This document shows, in pieces, positions 45,196 to 54,318 of a stretch of DNA of 64,000 nt. The DNA is from Paenibacillus lutimineralis. GTDB taxonomy: Bacteria > Bacillota > Bacilli > Paenibacillales > Paenibacillaceae. The notes under the pieces are model-generated. The model ran no database searches, was not told the DNA's origin, and worked only from the letters and a program-made list of their open reading frames with translations. The DNA lies in contig NZ_CP034346.1 of assembly GCF_003991425.1 (NCBI RefSeq), forward strand, positions 2,827,501 through 2,891,500, given 5' to 3'. The number at the start of each line of letters is the position of its first letter. Positions within the stretch are counted from its first letter, which is position 1. Position numbers and translations under genes: made by a program.

Positions 45196-45301
45196 TATAT
45201 AATTAACACATAGTTGCCATGACCATTATCGTTCAGACTAGTAAATGGCGGATAGAATTTTGCTAATGATTTCGGTATAGAGAGGTCAAATAATGCCTAT
45301 A

Positions 45302-45319
45302 TACTTGCTGCAGCAAGTA
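45302..45319. promoter_or_regulatory. Perfect 18-bp palindrome upstream of the MFS gene
   Basis: TACTTGCTGCAGCAAGTA is a perfect palindrome 49 bp before ATG 45368. It shares the TTGC/GCAA half-sites with the operator at 44650-44666. Confidence 0.7.
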
Positions 45320-45367
45320 ATGGCGAGTCAATTATTTAAATCTGAGAGATAGAGAGGGATACGATAA

Positions 45368-46768
45368 ATGAAAAAACAAAACCGAGAAGCAGGAGTATTT
45401 GGCCCCAGCTACAGGGCGCTTACCATTGGAATTATTCTTGCCGTTACTACCGTTGCATTCGAGGGACTCGCTATTACAACGATTGCCCCGAGTCTAGCGC
45501 AAAGGTTGAACGGACTTCATTTATACGGCTGGATATTCAGCGCATTTCTATTGGCACAAATTGTGGGCACGATGGTAATCGGGCAGCGGATTAACAAAAA
45601 CGGTGTATTTGTTTCCTTTCTTACAGCGATTTCGCTTTTTGTGGTTGGTATTATAATTGCAGCCTTATCGGTCAACATGGTTATGCTGATCCTCGGCAGA
45701 CTGTTTCAGGGTTTTGGCGCCGGGGCTGTCATTACCTGTGTGTATTACAGCATTACTTTAGGCTATCCGGATCAGATGAGGACAAAGATTCTTGCCATGT
45801 TCTCAAGCGCATATATATTGCCAGCTTTAGTTGGTCCTTATATTGCTGGACTGCTGTCTGAGCTTCTATCCTGGAGATTTGTATTTTGGCTGGTGCTTCC
45901 CTTTATCGGTTTGGCGGTTATCCTAACGCTTCCCGCGTTCCGCAAACTGACGGTACAGAAGCAAGAAGGCGCTAACGGTAGCCGTAAAGAAGGGATGGCG
46001 GTGCTTCTGGCAATCGGAACGGGAATGCTGTTAAGCGGGCTAGGCATGATTACGGATTGGAAGGGGATCTTGCTTGCTCTGGCGGGGGGACTCCTTATGA
46101 TACAACCATTGCGCAGGCTGCTGCCTAAAGGAACCTTTACGGCGAGAAAAGGATTGCCAGCGACCATTGCTTCAAGAGGCTTGTTTGTCGCCTGTTATAA
46201 TGCTACGGAGAGCTATGTGGTTCTGGCCTTGACAGAAGTGAAGAATCTACCAGCGGATTTGGCGGGACTCATTGTCGCTGCAGGCGCGTTAAGCTGGTCA
46301 GCGGCCGCTTGGCTACAATCAAGGCTGGATACCAAAGATCATGGCGCAGGCCGAGGCAAACGAGTAAGTCTCGGAATTTGCTTTATGATTATCGGTGTAG
46401 CGGCAGTTATACTTGCGGTTAGCCTGCCAGGCGGTGGAATAGTATACGCGGTTCTTTCGCAAATTTTCACGGGGTTTGGCATCGGACTGGCACACCCAAC
46501 CACAGGGGCGATAGCTCTTCAACATGCGAGTGTCGGGGAAGAAGGAGAAATCTCTGCTAGTCTTCAATTTACAGACGCCTTCAGTCCCGGGTTAAGCATC
46601 GGAATTGGCGGCGCTTTGATTGCGGTAAGCCAGACACTGAGCATGGGGCTGTTAACAGGAATTTTATTGGCTTTATCACTCCAATTGTTGTTCGTTATCG
46701 TGAGCTTGACAGTATCTTTTCGAATACAGCAGACTCCACTAGATAACCGGGAAGTATTGAAAATGTAA
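45368..46768 (+). CDS. MFS exporter (EmrB/QacA-type)
   Basis: 466 residues with 12-14 hydrophobic helices. The N-terminal helix ITTIAPSLAQRL, the motif WIFSAFLLAQIVGTMVIGQ and FQGFGAGAVITCVYYS are like DHA2-type drug exporters; TGFGIGLAHPTTGAIAL lies in the second half. It probably exports a toxic compound whose presence releases the upstream MarR protein. Ribosome binding site AGAGAGGGA precedes ATG 45368. Substrate unknown. Confidence 0.85.
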   Translation: MKKQNREAGVFGPSYRALTIGIILAVTTVAFEGLAITTIAPSLAQRLNGLHLYGWIFSAFLLAQIVGTMVIGQRINKNGVFVSFLTAISLFVVGIIIAALSVNMVMLILGRLFQGFGAGAVITCVYYSITLGYPDQMRTKILAMFSSAYILPALVGPYIAGLLSELLSWRFVFWLVLPFIGLAVILTLPAFRKLTVQKQEGANGSRKEGMAVLLAIGTGMLLSGLGMITDWKGILLALAGGLLMIQPLRRLLPKGTFTARKGLPATIASRGLFVACYNATESYVVLALTEVKNLPADLAGLIVAAGALSWSAAAWLQSRLDTKDHGAGRGKRVSLGICFMIIGVAAVILAVSLPGGGIVYAVLSQIFTGFGIGLAHPTTGAIALQHASVGEEGEISASLQFTDAFSPGLSIGIGGALIAVSQTLSMGLLTGILLALSLQLLFVIVSLTVSFRIQQTPLDNREVLKM

Positions 46769-46778
46769 GGCCATTGAA

Positions 46779-46816
46779 AAGCCCGCGTTGACGGCGATAG
46801 GCCGTTCTGCGGGCTT
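46779..46816. terminator. Bidirectional terminator
   Basis: AAGCCCGC and GCGGGCTT enclose a second stem (ACGGC/GCCGT) between converging genes. On the minus strand a TTTTC run follows. Confidence 0.75.
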
Positions 46817-46845
46817 GCGCACTATATTTTTAGATAACTAGCTGT

Positions 46846-47712
46846 TTAATAACGTTCCAGCACCAGATTCGTCTTTAAGGAGTCGGCAGGTACGAGCCAA
46901 CCTTTGTTATTGAGCAGATTCATCAGATTGGTACGCTTGGAGGCTGCCGTCTGGTAGTCGTCAGTCTTGAAGGAGATTTCCACAACATACTCCGTTCCGC
47001 TGCCGTTCGCGCCAATGATCGGCCACACCTCAATATCCGTCTCCAGTCCTTCGAATGTGCCGCTGTATCTGCTTGCCAGAATCGGACCATGCGCGTATGC
47101 TTGCAGCAACCTGGCTGTTCCCCAACCTGGCGCATTCGTCTTATCAAGCTTGCCAGGGATCTTGCTTACCAACAAATTGAGCGCCTCAGATTCATTAGGC
47201 AAATTCAGCCCCTTGGAGGTCGATTCTTCTTTATCGTTCGAGAAGCTCAGCGTCTGTTTGCTGTAGCCCCAATCCACCTCAGCCTCGTAATTCGTGTCCG
47301 CTGCGCTGAAGCCGTCGAGGTTAGCCTGGGTCAAGGCAGCGTTGATATCTCCGTTCACCACGGGATAGCGTTTCTTATACGTCAATTCGTATTTCTTCTT
47401 ATCTTCTTTTTTGCGGAAACGTACATTCCAGCCTGAATCATTCAATGACAGATCCGTTGTATCGAAATATTCCACGAGCATCCGTGCTGCAGGCTCATTA
47501 ATCTGAAAAGCATCTTTGACCTCATTTTTTAGTGTAAAATCCTGCTTCAACACAATGTCATTGCTTAGCAGAAATTTGACCTCATAGCTTGGGACTGCGT
47601 TGGCTGCGGCTTCTACCTTGGCCGGGGACTGCCAGCCTGTAGCTAGCATTACTGCGCTTAATGCGGCAATCATGAAGGTTCTGCCCATCTTGGTCTTGTT
47701 CAATTTCATCAT
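46846..47712 (-). CDS. Secreted CYTH-like domain protein
   Basis: 288 residues. A signal peptide (about 1-36, ending near KVEAAA) shows export. The rest resembles the CYTH/triphosphate-tunnel fold: YEVKFLL at the start, EYFDTTDLSLNDSGWNVRFRKK, KKKYELTYKKRYP, YEAEVDWGY and TDIEVWP with alternating charged residues on strands. In catalytic CYTH enzymes the first strand has ExExK; here the first Glu is Ser (SYEVK). CYTH enzymes are normally cytoplasmic, so an exported, altered copy is unusual and may only bind a ligand. AAAGGAG precedes the ATG pair at 47712/47709. Confidence 0.7.
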   Translation of the reverse strand: MMKLNKTKMGRTFMIAALSAVMLATGWQSPAKVEAAANAVPSYEVKFLLSNDIVLKQDFTLKNEVKDAFQINEPAARMLVEYFDTTDLSLNDSGWNVRFRKKEDKKKYELTYKKRYPVVNGDINAALTQANLDGFSAADTNYEAEVDWGYSKQTLSFSNDKEESTSKGLNLPNESEALNLLVSKIPGKLDKTNAPGWGTARLLQAYAHGPILASRYSGTFEGLETDIEVWPIIGANGSGTEYVVEISFKTDDYQTAASKRTNLMNLLNNKGWLVPADSLKTNLVLERY

Positions 47713-47848
47713 TTCAGCTCCTTTGAATAGTAATATGGAAATCTATGGTTCGATATCTACTCTAAGGCTGAAGTGTCAATTTCAGATCAAATGAACGGCG
47801 GATTCCGATCAAAAATTACAAGATTTATTCTTGGTCACCTAAGAGTGG

Positions 47849-48754
47849 CTATTGGACAGAAAGGCTCCATTCTTGGAGAAGCTCAATGAACCGGCTGCTT
47901 GTTACAGACATATAGCGGTCCTGATTGGTGATCGCATATACTTGGCGTTCGGCGGGGAGGCCAGGGATCAGCCATATCCGCAGCAAGCCGCGGTCAGCCT
48001 CGGATTGAACGGCCATTCTGGAAATAAAAGAGATGTGCTCGCCGAGTATAACTGCCTGCTTGATCGCCTCCAGAGAATCAAGCTCCAGTCTAGAGAAGGG
48101 GCTAATACCATGCTGTTCTAGCCATTGATCCGTTATTCGCCGAGTACTTGATGCCCTGCCATGCAGCACGAACGAAGAGGCGGCGATCAGTTCCGGCGTC
48201 CATTCTTCAGATGCGGCGAAAGGATGGGCCGGGGAGCAGGCCAGCACTAGCTCGTCCATGCACAGAGCATAGGCTTTTAACGGGTTCTCGTGGAAGGAGC
48301 CGGTAGAAATGATGCCAATATCGACTTGATGCGAGTGCAGCATCTGAGTGATGGCCGGAGCTGTCTTGACGGATAGAGAGATATGTATGCCCGGATAAGA
48401 TTTGGCGAATTTATCGAGCAGCTTCGGCAAGATGTATGTTGCAGGTACGTAGCTGGCCCCAATCGAGAGTGTCCCTTGCCGCAGGGTATCAAAGTCTTTG
48501 ACGACCCGCTGGGCTTCCGCGGCGAGTGCATTGATTTTAGTTGCATAATGAAGAAGGGCATAGCCGGCATCCGTTAAAATAATTCGCCCCATGCGAGCAT
48601 CGAATAATTTTACGCCGAAGTCCCGCTCCAGATTTTTCATATGAAAGGTGACCGTAGGCTGCTTGAGCCCAAGCAGGTCGGCAACGGTGGTGATCTTATG
48701 GTGCTTCTCCAGCAGTTCTATAATTTCCAGCTTCAATAAATTAAGGTTCATCAT
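47849..48754 (-). CDS. LysR-family transcriptional regulator
   Basis: 301 residues. The N-terminal HTH (HHKITTVADLLGLKQPTVTFHMKNLERDFGVKLFDARMGRIILTDAG, here described across residues 17-62) is of the CysL/CbbR-like subgroup; residues 90-300 form the periplasmic-binding-protein-like effector domain (GTLSIGASYVPATYILPKLL). It is divergent from an ABC importer operon and a T-N11-A palindrome lies between them, the usual arrangement for a LysR activator of the divergent genes. The effector is unknown. Confidence 0.9.
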   Translation of the reverse strand: MMNLNLLKLEIIELLEKHHKITTVADLLGLKQPTVTFHMKNLERDFGVKLFDARMGRIILTDAGYALLHYATKINALAAEAQRVVKDFDTLRQGTLSIGASYVPATYILPKLLDKFAKSYPGIHISLSVKTAPAITQMLHSHQVDIGIISTGSFHENPLKAYALCMDELVLACSPAHPFAASEEWTPELIAASSFVLHGRASSTRRITDQWLEQHGISPFSRLELDSLEAIKQAVILGEHISFISRMAVQSEADRGLLRIWLIPGLPAERQVYAITNQDRYMSVTSSRFIELLQEWSLSVQ

Positions 48755-48792
48755 CTGTCATTCCCGCCTTTATAGTCTAAGATTCCCTCCAT

Positions 48793-48807
48793 ATAGATTT
48801 AATCTAT
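48793..48807. promoter_or_regulatory. LysR-type box between the regulator and the ABC operon
   Basis: ATAGAT-TTA-ATCTAT is a perfect palindrome containing T-N11-A, the LysR-type core. It lies 39 bp upstream of the regulator start and 147 bp upstream of the ATPase start. No Fur-like sequence was seen in this gap. Confidence 0.6.
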
Positions 48808-48953
48808 GAATATAAACGCAGTTCATTGAAATAATTAATTTTCATTTTACATAACGCTAATACTCCCTTTGATTCCCGCAGGTAGACTAACTTATGTAGG
48901 AACGTAACAGCAAGAAAACGTACCAAATGATAACAAGGAAGGAAAATCATCAG

Positions 48954-49925
48954 ATGGATTTGAACATAAGCGGTCTCGGCAAGAGCTTCGGCGGCAATGT
49001 CGCGCTGCATCCAACCGATCTGAGCATCCGTCAGGGGAAGTTCACAACGCTGCTCGGCCCATCGGGCTGTGGCAAGACTACGCTGCTGCGCCTGATCGCC
49101 GGTCTGGAACAACCGGATACAGGAAACATCAGCTTTGGCGAGGATATTCTGTATAGCACTGCTAGACAAGTGCCGCCTCATCGGCGCGGCTTCGGGATGG
49201 TGTTCCAGGACTTCGCTCTCTGGCCCCATATGACGGTCTTCGAGAATGTAGCTTTCGGGCTCCGGGCGACCGGGCGTAAAGACGGGATTCAGAGCAGGGT
49301 GATGGAGGCGCTGGACAAGGTCAAGCTTGGTGGAATGGAGCAGCGATATCCTCATCAGCTGTCAGGCGGTCAGCAGCAGCGGGTGGCCTTCGCAAGAGCC
49401 GTGGCAACCCGGCCGAAGTTGGTACTATTCGATGAGCCGCTGAGTGCGCTTGATGCGGTGCTGCGGGATGAAATGCGCCTGGAGATGATGTACTTAGTCC
49501 GCGAAATGGGGCTTACCGCTCTCTATGTGACGCATGATCAGATTGAGGCCATGTCCATGTCCGATCAAGTGATTGTTATGCAGGGCGGGCGAGTATTACA
49601 GCAAGGTTCGCCTGAGGAGATCTACAATCTGCCCAAGCATCCGTTTGTAGCCAGGTTCATTGGGAAGTCGAACTGGTTGGCTGACGGGCAGTCCATGTTC
49701 AGACCGGAACATATCCGCTTTGAGCCAGGTAGCGAACAGGAGGTTCAGTCTTACAACACCGTCGTAATTCAGGTAAGTTATGTTGGGGATCGTTATGAGG
49801 TCCGATTGAAGACGGATGAGGCGGTCGAGCCATGGCTGGCCCACTATCCAGAGCGACTAAGTGAAGGGACAGAACTGACCATCTATGTACCACAGAGATG
49901 CATTCACCGTTTGAATGAAAGCTAA
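48954..49925 (+). CDS. ABC importer ATPase (FbpC/PotA-like)
   Basis: 323 residues. Walker A GPSGCGKTT, Q-loop VFQDFALWPHMTVFENVAFGL, signature LSGGQQQRVAFARAVA, Walker B LVLFDEPLSALDAVLR and switch YVTHDQIEAMS; a C-terminal regulatory barrel follows (about 240-323). Members of this class energise uptake of Fe3+, sulfate/thiosulfate, polyamines or 2-aminoethylphosphonate. AAGGAAGG sets the start at ATG 48954. First gene of a four-gene operon with binding protein, permease and a beta-CASP protein. Confidence 0.93.
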   Translation: MDLNISGLGKSFGGNVALHPTDLSIRQGKFTTLLGPSGCGKTTLLRLIAGLEQPDTGNISFGEDILYSTARQVPPHRRGFGMVFQDFALWPHMTVFENVAFGLRATGRKDGIQSRVMEALDKVKLGGMEQRYPHQLSGGQQQRVAFARAVATRPKLVLFDEPLSALDAVLRDEMRLEMMYLVREMGLTALYVTHDQIEAMSMSDQVIVMQGGRVLQQGSPEEIYNLPKHPFVARFIGKSNWLADGQSMFRPEHIRFEPGSEQEVQSYNTVVIQVSYVGDRYEVRLKTDEAVEPWLAHYPERLSEGTELTIYVPQRCIHRLNES

Positions 49926-49962
49926 TCAAAATTCAATAAAATGATTAAAAGGGGAAATGATG

Positions 49963-51024
49963 ATGTTCAATTTATCACGTAATGCATGGAAAAAAGGAAG
50001 TGCGCTCGTTCTATCATTAGCACTTGGCGCTGCATTAGCCGGCTGCGGAAGCGGTAATGCCAGCCAGAATACAGCAGCTCCAGCTAGTGCTGAGAATAAG
50101 CCAGCACAAGCTGCAGACAAGATTCTTACGGTATATACAGCTGGACCGGAAGGACTAGCGAATAAGCTGATCGAAGAATTCCAGACGCAGTCGGGCGTAA
50201 AGGTGGAGATGTTCCAAGGCACCACCGGTAAAATTCTGGCCCGTCTCGAAGCAGAGAAAGCCAATCCGGTAGCTGATGTCATCATTCTCGCTTCTCTGCC
50301 GTCAACACAAGGTTTGAAGAACGAAGGATTGACGCTTGCTTATCCGGAAGCTAAAAATGCCGATAAGCTGAACAAGGATTGGTCCGATTCGGAAGGTCAT
50401 TACTTCAGCACAAGCGCATCGGCGCTCGGCATTGCTTATAATACGAAGCTAGTAACGACTCCGCCAACTTCCTGGAGCGATCTGGCTAAGCCGGAGTTCA
50501 AGGACCAGGTTAATATTCCCGACCCGTCGCTGTCCGGATCTGCGCTGGACTTCATTACAGGTTATCTTAGCGACAAAGGTGAGAGCGGATGGTCTCTGTT
50601 CGAGCAATACAAAGCGAATGGTGTAGCGATGGCTGGCGCCAACCAAGAAGCGCTTGATCCGGTTATTACTGGCGCGAAGAGTGTTGTAGTGAGTGCGGTG
50701 GATTACATGACTTATAAAGCAAAGGCCAAGGGAGAGCCGATCGATATCGTCTATCCGCAAGAAGGAACGGTAATCAGCCCTCGTCCAGCAGCCATTCTTA
50801 AGTCTACCAAGCATGAAGAGAATGCAAAGGCATTTATTGATTATTTACTCTCTGATTCGGCTCAGAAGCTGGTCTCTGATGCAGCACTTCTGCCAGGACG
50901 TACAGATGTTAAGGCCGAGAACCGCGCTAACTTAGATGAAATTCCCCTGCTTACGACAGATTGGGCATGGATGGGCGAGCATGGCCCGGAAGTAACTGAT
51001 CAATTCACGAAGCTGTTCAAATAA
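49963..51024 (+). CDS. ABC importer substrate-binding lipoprotein (FbpA/AEP-binding type)
   Basis: About 353 residues. Signal peptide with lipobox ALAGC, then a class II binding-protein fold: ILTVYTAGPEGLANKLIEEFQTQSG at the start of the mature domain, SALGIAYNTKLV, WSDLAKPEFKDQVNIPDPSLSGSALDFI and TVISPRPAAILKSTKHEENAKAFIDYL. The form is that of Fe3+- or 2-aminoethylphosphonate-binding proteins. Three adjacent ATGs (49957, 49960, 49963) are possible; AAAAGGGG best suits the third. The absence of a Fur box argues mildly against iron. Confidence 0.9.
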   Translation: MFNLSRNAWKKGSALVLSLALGAALAGCGSGNASQNTAAPASAENKPAQAADKILTVYTAGPEGLANKLIEEFQTQSGVKVEMFQGTTGKILARLEAEKANPVADVIILASLPSTQGLKNEGLTLAYPEAKNADKLNKDWSDSEGHYFSTSASALGIAYNTKLVTTPPTSWSDLAKPEFKDQVNIPDPSLSGSALDFITGYLSDKGESGWSLFEQYKANGVAMAGANQEALDPVITGAKSVVVSAVDYMTYKAKAKGEPIDIVYPQEGTVISPRPAAILKSTKHEENAKAFIDYLLSDSAQKLVSDAALLPGRTDVKAENRANLDEIPLLTTDWAWMGEHGPEVTDQFTKLFK

Positions 51025-51025
51025 T

Positions 51026-52705
51026 ATGAATAATACGGTACTACAGCGTCAATTCAAAATCTGGTCGATGGTACTTGCGCTTCTGGTTCTTGGTCTTCTC
51101 ATCGTCGTTCCCTTGGCCGAAATCTTCATACAAAGCGTATACCGGGATGGGCAGCTGACATGGTCAGCCCCATTCCGCACGCTGGCAAATTCCGAGATGG
51201 TGGTTGTACTGCTATCCTCGATCTGGCTGGGCGTATGCGTCATTTTGGGAACGACTGTGCTCGCTTTGCCTCTCGCCTGGGTGATGGTCAACACCAGACT
51301 GGGACGGCTCCGCTGGCTGGAGATCGTATTCCTGATTCCCTTCATGACACCGCCTTACATCGGTTCGATGGGCTGGATTCTGTTCATGCAGAAGAACGGC
51401 TACCTGGAGCAGCTTGCTCCCGGTCTCGCCGGGCTTAGGGAAGCCTTCTTCTCTTTCGGAGGAATGGTCGCGATTATGAGTCTTCATCTCTATCCCTTCC
51501 TGTATTTGCTGCTGCGCGGGGCGCTGGAGCGGATCGGTGGGAATATGGAGGAAGCGGCAGCGGTAATGGGTGCACCGTTCTTGTATCGCTTCCGACGCGT
51601 GATTGCCCCGTTGCTGCTATCTGCATTTGGTATGGGAGCCATGCTCGTCTTCGTCAAGACGATTGCTGAATTCGGCACGCCGGTTACGTTCGGCAAACGC
51701 ATAGGCTACCAAGTGATGACCTCGGAAATTCATAAGTATATCTCCAGCTGGCCAATCGATTTCGGCAAGGCTACCTCATTGGCATCCGTACTGTTATCGA
51801 CTTGTCTGTTGGTCTGGTATGCGCAATCTCTGTTGAACCGTAAATATACGTATGGTCTGGTTGGTGGAAAAGGAGTACGTCACTCCTCAATGAGCAGCGG
51901 TCGCTGGCTGCAGTGGACTGGAGGAATCTACGCGGTTCTTCTTCTGCTCGTATCGGTGGGTATCCCATATTTCTCCATCATCGCGGCTTCTACGATGAAG
52001 CTGCGCGGAGTTGGGCTCGCCTGGAACAACTTCACGATCGATTTCTACAAGGAGCTTCTGCGCTGGAATTCACCTAGCATGAAGGCTTTGATAAATAGTT
52101 TATGGTTATCTTTGGCTGCTTCTACCATTGCCGTGGTGCTGGGTACTTGGTTCGCTGTAGCAATCGGGCGGTCCAAATCTCGTATTCAGCAGTCGATTGA
52201 TCTGTTCAGCCTACTGCCGAATACGGTACCGGGAATCGTCTTGGTCGTCGGATTGATTCTGCTCTGGAATGCTCCGTGGATGCCGATCCCGCTGTATAAC
52301 ACCTACGGCATGGTCATTCTCACCTATGTTGTATTATTTGTTCCTTATACGGTGCAGTACGTCAAGAGCGCCTTCACTCAAATTGACCCTTCGCTATTCC
52401 AGGCGGGTCAGGTGTTTGGCGGAAAGCCGGGATATATATTCCGTAGAGTGCTGCTGCCGCTCATCATTCCGGGGATGCTGGCCGGATGGATGATGACCTT
52501 CACCATTGCTTCGCGTGAGCTTGTTGGCTCTTTGCTGATCTTGCCTCCGTCCGTGCAGACCTCGGCGACGTATATTTACGCCCAGTTCGAGCAGGGGCAA
52601 GTATCGCTCGGCATGGCGATGGCCGTTATCTCCGTGGGAATAACGACGATTCTGCTTATGCTGCTGGAAGTCCTCGGCTCCCGGAAGAAGTGGAACACTG
52701 CCTAA
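51026..52705 (+). CDS. ABC importer permease with two fused permease domains (FbpB-like)
   Basis: 559 residues with about 12 helices and two BPD-transport domains. The first EAA loop is EEAAAVMGAPFLYRFRRVIAPLL (around residue 172) and the second FQAGQVFGGKPGYIFRRVLLPLI (around 455). Two domains in one chain is the FbpB/SfuB arrangement. It starts 1 bp after the binding-protein stop with no clear ribosome binding site, so it depends on coupled translation. Substrate unknown. Confidence 0.92.
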   Translation: MNNTVLQRQFKIWSMVLALLVLGLLIVVPLAEIFIQSVYRDGQLTWSAPFRTLANSEMVVVLLSSIWLGVCVILGTTVLALPLAWVMVNTRLGRLRWLEIVFLIPFMTPPYIGSMGWILFMQKNGYLEQLAPGLAGLREAFFSFGGMVAIMSLHLYPFLYLLLRGALERIGGNMEEAAAVMGAPFLYRFRRVIAPLLLSAFGMGAMLVFVKTIAEFGTPVTFGKRIGYQVMTSEIHKYISSWPIDFGKATSLASVLLSTCLLVWYAQSLLNRKYTYGLVGGKGVRHSSMSSGRWLQWTGGIYAVLLLLVSVGIPYFSIIAASTMKLRGVGLAWNNFTIDFYKELLRWNSPSMKALINSLWLSLAASTIAVVLGTWFAVAIGRSKSRIQQSIDLFSLLPNTVPGIVLVVGLILLWNAPWMPIPLYNTYGMVILTYVVLFVPYTVQYVKSAFTQIDPSLFQAGQVFGGKPGYIFRRVLLPLIIPGMLAGWMMTFTIASRELVGSLLILPPSVQTSATYIYAQFEQGQVSLGMAMAVISVGITTILLMLLEVLGSRKKWNTA

Positions 52706-54015
52706 TGGAACTGAAAATATGGGGTGGAGCCGGCGAGCATGGCCGTTCTTGTTATGTGCTAACAGGAGAACAGCATCGGATTATGCTCGATTGCGGTGTC
52801 AAGAAGGAGGGAACGGGACAATATCCCTTGCTTGATGTCAATCTGATTCCTGAGCTGACGGCAGTATTTCTGTCTCATGCGCATGAGGATCATTCTATGG
52901 CTCTGCCGCTTCTATATAAGCACGGTTATCAAGGAGAAATCTGGACGACTAGGCCAACGGTATCTCAGTTGGGGCTATATTTTGCAAATTGGGGTAAATA
53001 TGTAGCTAGCCGAAACGGAGAGCTGCCCTACGAACCCGCACATATCTCTGCCTTACGATTTCGTATTCTGGAGGAAGGGGCCCTGGCAGGACAATGGCTG
53101 CAGCTGGACGATGGATTGAGATTGCAGTGGGGGCGGAGTGGTCATATGCTCGGTTCTGTCTGGTTCCGAATTCAAATGGAGGGGCAGCAACTGTTCTTCT
53201 CGGGAGATTTCAGCCGGGAATCTGCTCTGTTGGCAGCCGATCCACCATGTACACCACGTCCTGAAAGTCCTACTGCTTCTACTTCGTCTATGTCAGAGAC
53301 GGTCTTATCCATTATGGATAATGCGTACGGAATGGATGAGGAATCCCAGGAGCAGAAGATGAATGCACTCCAACAATTTATACTCGAGGTGCTGGGGCGA
53401 GGCGGACATGTGCTGCTGCCGGTTCCCGCATTTGGACGAGGACAGGAGCTGCTGGTGTGGATGTTAAGTAACTTCCCCAATCAGCCGATCCTGCTGGAGC
53501 GGGCGATTTATGAAGGGCTGCGACAGATGGCGGAATGGGAGGCATGGCTAAGACCAGGGAGCCTTCATTCGATAGAGGAAGCGATAAATGTACCTCATGT
53601 ACATGTACCAGGTAGCCAGGAGGAACGGCTGCAATTATTGGAGGGAGAAGCGCCATTCATCATCTTCACGACAGATGGCATGATGGAATCTCCCCGTGCC
53701 CGATGGTATGCGGAACGTCTCTCATTGTCATCCGCTCATGCGATTGTCATTACGGGTCATGCAAGTCAAGGCACATTTGCTAGGCGACTACTTAGAGGAG
53801 AGACTGAGGAGACGTATTGCGAGACGGTGCAGATGGGCTATAAAATCCATCAAGGTCTGGAAGATGTTCGCTATATGCTGCAAGAGGTTCCAAGTCGTCA
53901 CACCGTATTGGTTCATGCTCCTAAGCTGGAGACGGACCGGGTCATTGTTCGCTTGGCCGGGGAAGGTTACCCAGGTTTGCACTCCTTGCAGGCGGGGGAT
54001 GTATTACAAATATAG
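52705..54015 (+). CDS. Beta-CASP metallo-beta-lactamase-fold protein
   Basis: 436 residues. Metallo-beta-lactamase motifs: FLSHAHEDH (HxHxDH), GHMLGSVWF (metal His) and FFSGDFS (metal Asp). The inserted beta-CASP part has GHVLLPVPAFGRGQELL, ITGHASQGTFARRLL, MGYKIHQ and VLVHAPK, which place it with the CPSF73/RNase-type nuclease family. It overlaps the permease stop by one base (TAATG) and is the last gene of an ABC importer operon, where a nuclease is unexpected. It is cytoplasmic. It might act on RNA, or on a phosphate ester related to the imported compound. Confidence 0.85.
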   Translation: MELKIWGGAGEHGRSCYVLTGEQHRIMLDCGVKKEGTGQYPLLDVNLIPELTAVFLSHAHEDHSMALPLLYKHGYQGEIWTTRPTVSQLGLYFANWGKYVASRNGELPYEPAHISALRFRILEEGALAGQWLQLDDGLRLQWGRSGHMLGSVWFRIQMEGQQLFFSGDFSRESALLAADPPCTPRPESPTASTSSMSETVLSIMDNAYGMDEESQEQKMNALQQFILEVLGRGGHVLLPVPAFGRGQELLVWMLSNFPNQPILLERAIYEGLRQMAEWEAWLRPGSLHSIEEAINVPHVHVPGSQEERLQLLEGEAPFIIFTTDGMMESPRARWYAERLSLSSAHAIVITGHASQGTFARRLLRGETEETYCETVQMGYKIHQGLEDVRYMLQEVPSRHTVLVHAPKLETDRVIVRLAGEGYPGLHSLQAGDVLQI

Positions 54016-54028
54016 GAGTACAATAATC

Positions 54029-54064
54029 CTTCGTCAGACGTTATGCCTGACGGGGGTTTTTGGC
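54029..54064 (+). terminator. Terminator of the ABC/beta-CASP operon
   Basis: CGTCAG and CTGACG form the core stem, followed by GGGGTTTTTGG. Confidence 0.7.
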
Positions 54065-54284
54065 GTTCTCACCAGTTCGTAAAGGTGATAGAAAGGGATA
54101 GATATTTACCCCTTAATTAGACAAATTTATCCCTAATAATACATAAAAAGATAAAATATAACTTTTATAGGAAATATAATCCAAAATGGCGAATGGACAT
54201 GAAAATCGCCTATGTATTCGTTTTCTTGAGGGGTTAGACGGTTTTACTACGGAAGGATGATTAGCTAGTCTTAGAACTAGAGAT

Positions 54285-54310
54285 AGAAAGAGAAAGAGAA
54301 AGAGAGGAGG
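54285..54310 (+). repeat. (AGAAAG)3 tract directly before the GT2 ribosome binding site
   Basis: Three tandem AGAAAG units (54285-54302) run into AGAGGAGG, the ribosome binding site of the TTG start at 54319. The preceding ~220 bp are AT-rich, with no gene; a CTAGT/ACTAG hairpin lies at 54265-54280. Confidence 0.6.
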
Positions 54311-54318
54311 AGCCCTAC

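Noticed and set aside
48954..52705. Iron(III) uptake as the function of the FbpABC-like operon
   Set aside because: No Fur box was found in its promoter region although Fur boxes are clear at the other iron loci, so the substrate is left open.
54065..54318. c-di-GMP riboswitch before the polysaccharide operon
   Set aside because: The position would be attractive, but the conserved GEMM core is not present; the region is plain AT-rich sequence.
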